Below, one piece after another: positions 61,921 through 64,000 of a stretch of DNA of 64,000 bases. The DNA is taken from positions 65,034-129,033 of the forward strand of contig VXMD01000013.1 of the NCBI GenBank assembly GCA_009841255.1. The letters are read 5' to 3'. Below the pieces are notes generated by a model, which saw only the letters and a program-made list of their open reading frames with translations, had not been told where the DNA came from and ran no database searches. The DNA is from Candidatus Poribacteria bacterium. Lineage in GTDB: Bacteria; Poribacteria; WGA-4E; WGA-3G. The translations under genes were made by a program, and so were the position numbers. Each line of letters begins with the position of its first letter. The first letter of the stretch is position 1.

Positions 61921-62813
61921 CAAACAACCTCCCAGTCTTGATATAGCGATTTTGTTAATTGATATGCGATGCCTATCGGCACATTCCTATAGCAATAGAA
62001 TCCATTCCTTAATTTGGGGGACAAGCCTGAACAGAGGGTTGCACACCGATCTACAAGTAGAGGGAGGATCAATTTTCTCTTGACACGCCACATCTGAAAT
62101 TCTTCTTGGTAAGAAATCAGCCCAGGAGTTCTGGCAAGCACATACCATTCCCCCCAATCCCGCGGCACTCTTCGTTGATGACTTCCATATCTTAAAATGT
62201 AAACATATGGTCCGTATCTCGAGATTTGGTAAAGTCCATCGGTGATTGTTCTAGTAGGAGCTACTGGCTCATAATTCAATGTAGCAGGATTAAACTTCTT
62301 TTCCAAATTAGCGGAGAGAAATGATTCGGGTTGGATATTCATGAGGCGTGGACGTGGTAGTATCTGTGAGAGTTTCGCCGAGAATTCCCGACTAATATGA
62401 ATACCCAAACTTTCAAGAGTCGAAAGTGCTTCCTCTGTCAATTCGCTGAGGAGGACAGTGATAGGTCCATATTTTTCTGGAATTTGCTGGACTTTTCCTC
62501 CGTTTTCAGAGACGCACTTTTTAACTTCATCAAGAAAACATGGCCCCCGACTACCTACGAGAATGTATTGATTTTTTATCGCAGTTTCCACAAGAACGGA
62601 CGGAGCGATGGCAACATGAGACAACTTCATAGGATTATAATCAAGATGCCCCAACCTGGCAAGGGATATAAGATAAGTGAATGCTTTAAAACCTGGGTTA
62701 CCTTTTGTTGTCAAACGCCTAATTGCTTGCTTGAAGTCTTCCCAGCTTACTTTTCCTATATGCGATACATAATAAAGTAATCCATCAAAAACGTTTGTTT
62801 TCACTCGGTTCAT
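61920..62813 (-). CDS. Unknown protein of the helicase operon
   Basis: 297 residues. It starts 4 bases inside the stop of the upstream gene (ATGA) and ends one base into the helicase start, so it is fully embedded in the operon. I do not recognise a family. The N-terminal 70 residues (GLLYYVSHIGKVSWEDFKQAIRRLT ... ISLARLGHLDYN) read like a winged-helix or helical DNA-binding region. The middle (VAIAPSVLVETAIKNQYILVGSRG) is alpha/beta, and the C-terminal part (GEWYVLARTPGLISYQEEFQMWRVKRKLILPLLVDRCATLCSGLSP) is rich in aromatic and basic residues. No catalytic motif was found. A DNA-recognition or adaptor subunit for the helicase is a guess from position. Confidence 0.75.
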   Translation of the reverse strand: MNRVKTNVFDGLLYYVSHIGKVSWEDFKQAIRRLTTKGNPGFKAFTYLISLARLGHLDYNPMKLSHVAIAPSVLVETAIKNQYILVGSRGPCFLDEVKKCVSENGGKVQQIPEKYGPITVLLSELTEEALSTLESLGIHISREFSAKLSQILPRPRLMNIQPESFLSANLEKKFNPATLNYEPVAPTRTITDGLYQISRYGPYVYILRYGSHQRRVPRDWGEWYVLARTPGLISYQEEFQMWRVKRKLILPLLVDRCATLCSGLSPKLRNGFYCYRNVPIGIAYQLTKSLYQDWEVV

Positions 62814-64000
62814 GCTTCTGCCTCACGTGCTATTTGTAAACCTTCCTGAAAATGAGGTGATTTTTGATTATCAACAAGATTTTGTACTATATCAATCAGT
62901 CTGTGTCGATTTCCAATCCATGGCAAAAGGCGTAGAGTCAACGCCCAATCAAGAGCACGGGTTGGTTCCATAATTTCATACGAAAGTTGTAAGTAATGTC
63001 GAATTTCCCGAAGAATCTCTATTGGAATTTGCATGCCACTATTTTCTACAACTGATCTGAGTTCTTCCAAAAAATCATAGGGTCTTTCGTACTGTGAGTC
63101 AATGTTAGGATCTGGTTGACACCAAGCGTGCCATTCGAATAATGTAAGGGGAATCCTCGAAGGTCTCAAATTACGCGATTCAATAGGTTCTTGACTTTTT
63201 GGTTTGGGCAAACGCGCTATTCGTTCATAAAAACCCTCATTTGTTTCGCAACGATTGGTTCCAGAACAACGTATTAGCAAAGTTCTAATACCATTGTGGC
63301 AAGAATCACTGATCCAATCCAGAAAGCCTGGCAGATAAGTGTCTGGGAATGATCTATCACAATAGCGGAAATAGATAACCCATAGCATATTTCCAAATTC
63401 CAGCATTCTCCGAATTGATGACTCAAGTTCAACCGGTTCGAGTTGTTCTCCAAAACACTGTCGGGCAAAAAGATCAGGAAACCAATCTTGTAATCCAAGC
63501 CATCCCATTTCTACATTAATTGTCGTGTCGTAGAAATGGTTATCGCACATTAATCGCCAAACTTTAATAATTCGCGCATCCGCAATTTCAACCGCGGGAA
63601 AAGCTTTCAACGCTATATGAATAGCCGCTGCCATTTCTTTATCTTCGGAACCCGTTACACCAAATCTTCGTAGACAATGGTAGAAATCGTCCAAATACTC
63701 ATTTTCGTCTGTGTAGCGTTCGGTGCTTTCATTTAAATTACTTCTGTAATTTTCTCCAATTTCCGAGGCACGATGAGCAATTCGTGGTACTGCTGATTGA
63801 TTTTGTTCTTCTAATGTAGATTGAATTTTGGAAATATCATTATGCACTGTCTCAAGCCGATCCTCAACAAATTGATTCGTATCTCGAATCTGCTGGGCAA
63901 GTTGTGTAAATTGATTTTGCTTTTCTACCGTAGATTGAATTTTGGAAATATCATTATGCACTGTCTCAAGCCGATCCTCAACAAATTGATTCGTATCTCG
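62810..64000 (-). CDS. Coiled-coil protein of the helicase operon, 5' end outside the window
   Basis: At least 396 residues. The frame is open to the window edge at 64000, and the visible GTG at 63961 is not the real start because the repeat unit continues upstream of it. The N-terminal part is a coiled coil made of 38-residue units (RDTNQFVEDRLETVHNDISK ... EKQNQFTQLAQQI), of which one full unit and parts of neighbours are visible. After about 90 residues comes a globular region (YLDDFYHCLRRFGVTG, MGWLGLQDWFPDLFARQCFGE, WVIYFRYCDRSFPDTYLPGFLDWI) that I cannot assign. The last part is helical (ILREIRHYLQLSYEIMEPTRALDWALTLRLLPWIGNRHRL). It is the first visible gene of the operon and may act as a sensor or oligomerising subunit; that is inference. 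Confidence 0.75.
   Translation of the reverse strand, partial: RDTNQFVEDRLETVHNDISKIQSTVEKQNQFTQLAQQIRDTNQFVEDRLETVHNDISKIQSTLEEQNQSAVPRIAHRASEIGENYRSNLNESTERYTDENEYLDDFYHCLRRFGVTGSEDKEMAAAIHIALKAFPAVEIADARIIKVWRLMCDNHFYDTTINVEMGWLGLQDWFPDLFARQCFGEQLEPVELESSIRRMLEFGNMLWVIYFRYCDRSFPDTYLPGFLDWISDSCHNGIRTLLIRCSGTNRCETNEGFYERIARLPKPKSQEPIESRNLRPSRIPLTLFEWHAWCQPDPNIDSQYERPYDFLEELRSVVENSGMQIPIEILREIRHYLQLSYEIMEPTRALDWALTLRLLPWIGNRHRLIDIVQNLVDNQKSPHFQEGLQIAREAEA
63817..64000 (-). repeat. 114-bp tandem DNA repeat in the coiled-coil gene
   Basis: The 70 bases at 63817-63886 recur exactly at 63931-64000, a period of 114 bases (38 codons), and the array runs off the window. Identity at DNA level implies recent expansion or contraction. 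Confidence 0.85.

Noticed and set aside
55368..64000. Calling the operon Druantia or DISARM outright
   Set aside because: The helicase is of the right type, but no DruA/DruH-like, methylase, PLD or separate DrmB-like gene is visible, and the two small subunits match nothing I can name.
1..64000. tRNA, rRNA or replication origin
   Set aside because: No cloverleaf, rRNA-like stretch or DnaA-box cluster was recognised by reading; a dedicated scan would be needed to exclude a missed tRNA.

Overview
The window most resembles a genome fragment of Candidatus Poribacteria or a close relative in the PVC/FCB neighbourhood. This is inferred from gene content, not from a marker gene: several large secreted proteins end in an NPFNPETWIPY-type sorting/FlgD-like domain, phytanoyl-CoA-type dioxygenases and secreted beta-propellers are abundant, and microcompartment vertex genes, a sulfotransferase and a Gfo/Idh oxidoreductase are present. 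No rRNA, tRNA or CRISPR array was seen.

Layout. 1-5.6 kb: secreted propellers (two Reg_prop proteins and a lipoprotein with about 28 Ycf48/BNR-like repeats). 5.6-6.4 kb: a toxin-antitoxin pair. 6.5-12 kb: cupin and ThuA genes, then a plus-strand run in which a TTG-started aspartokinase lies between two PhyH dioxygenases and is followed by a third 2OG-Fe(II) oxygenase. 12.4-15.3 kb: three secreted proteins of unrelated fold that share a short C-terminal Trp-Gly-x-(Ile/Val)-Lys tail. 15.3-18.1 kb (minus strand): HAD phosphatase, Gfo/Idh oxidoreductase, sulfotransferase. 18.4-32 kb: a solute-binding lipoprotein, a 14-repeat WD40 protein, two tandem Ldh-family dehydrogenases and three HAF-type propeller proteins with the sorting domain. 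32-39 kb: threonine synthase, phosphodiester glycosidase, a HigBA-like toxin-antitoxin pair, alcohol dehydrogenase and HemW.

39.4-49 kb: a peroxiredoxin-like gene whose peroxidatic cysteine codon is an in-frame TGA followed by a SECIS-like hairpin (probable selenoprotein). Then come the riboflavin pathway (ribD, ribE, ribBA, ribH), a lone hisH, a sensor kinase, a sigma-54 activator, two adjacent EutN/CcmL microcompartment vertex genes and a lipoprotein. Most genes in this stretch are separated by degenerate inverted repeats and start at an A-run directly before ATG, with no Shine-Dalgarno sequence.

49-54.6 kb: a gingipain-type (C25) peptidase with two repeat sequences embedded in frame. 55.4-64 kb (minus strand): a tightly coupled operon running off the window edge: a coiled-coil protein of unknown function, a second unknown protein, a 1810-residue DEAD/DUF1998-type helicase and a Cas4/AddB-like 4-Cys PD-(D/E)XK nuclease. 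It looks like a DNA-processing or anti-phage module and does not clearly match a system I can name.

Intergenic DNA is rich in dispersed repeats, including two 142-bp MITE-like copies 35 kb apart and two copies of a roughly 125-bp element with AGGACTTACGCA ends.
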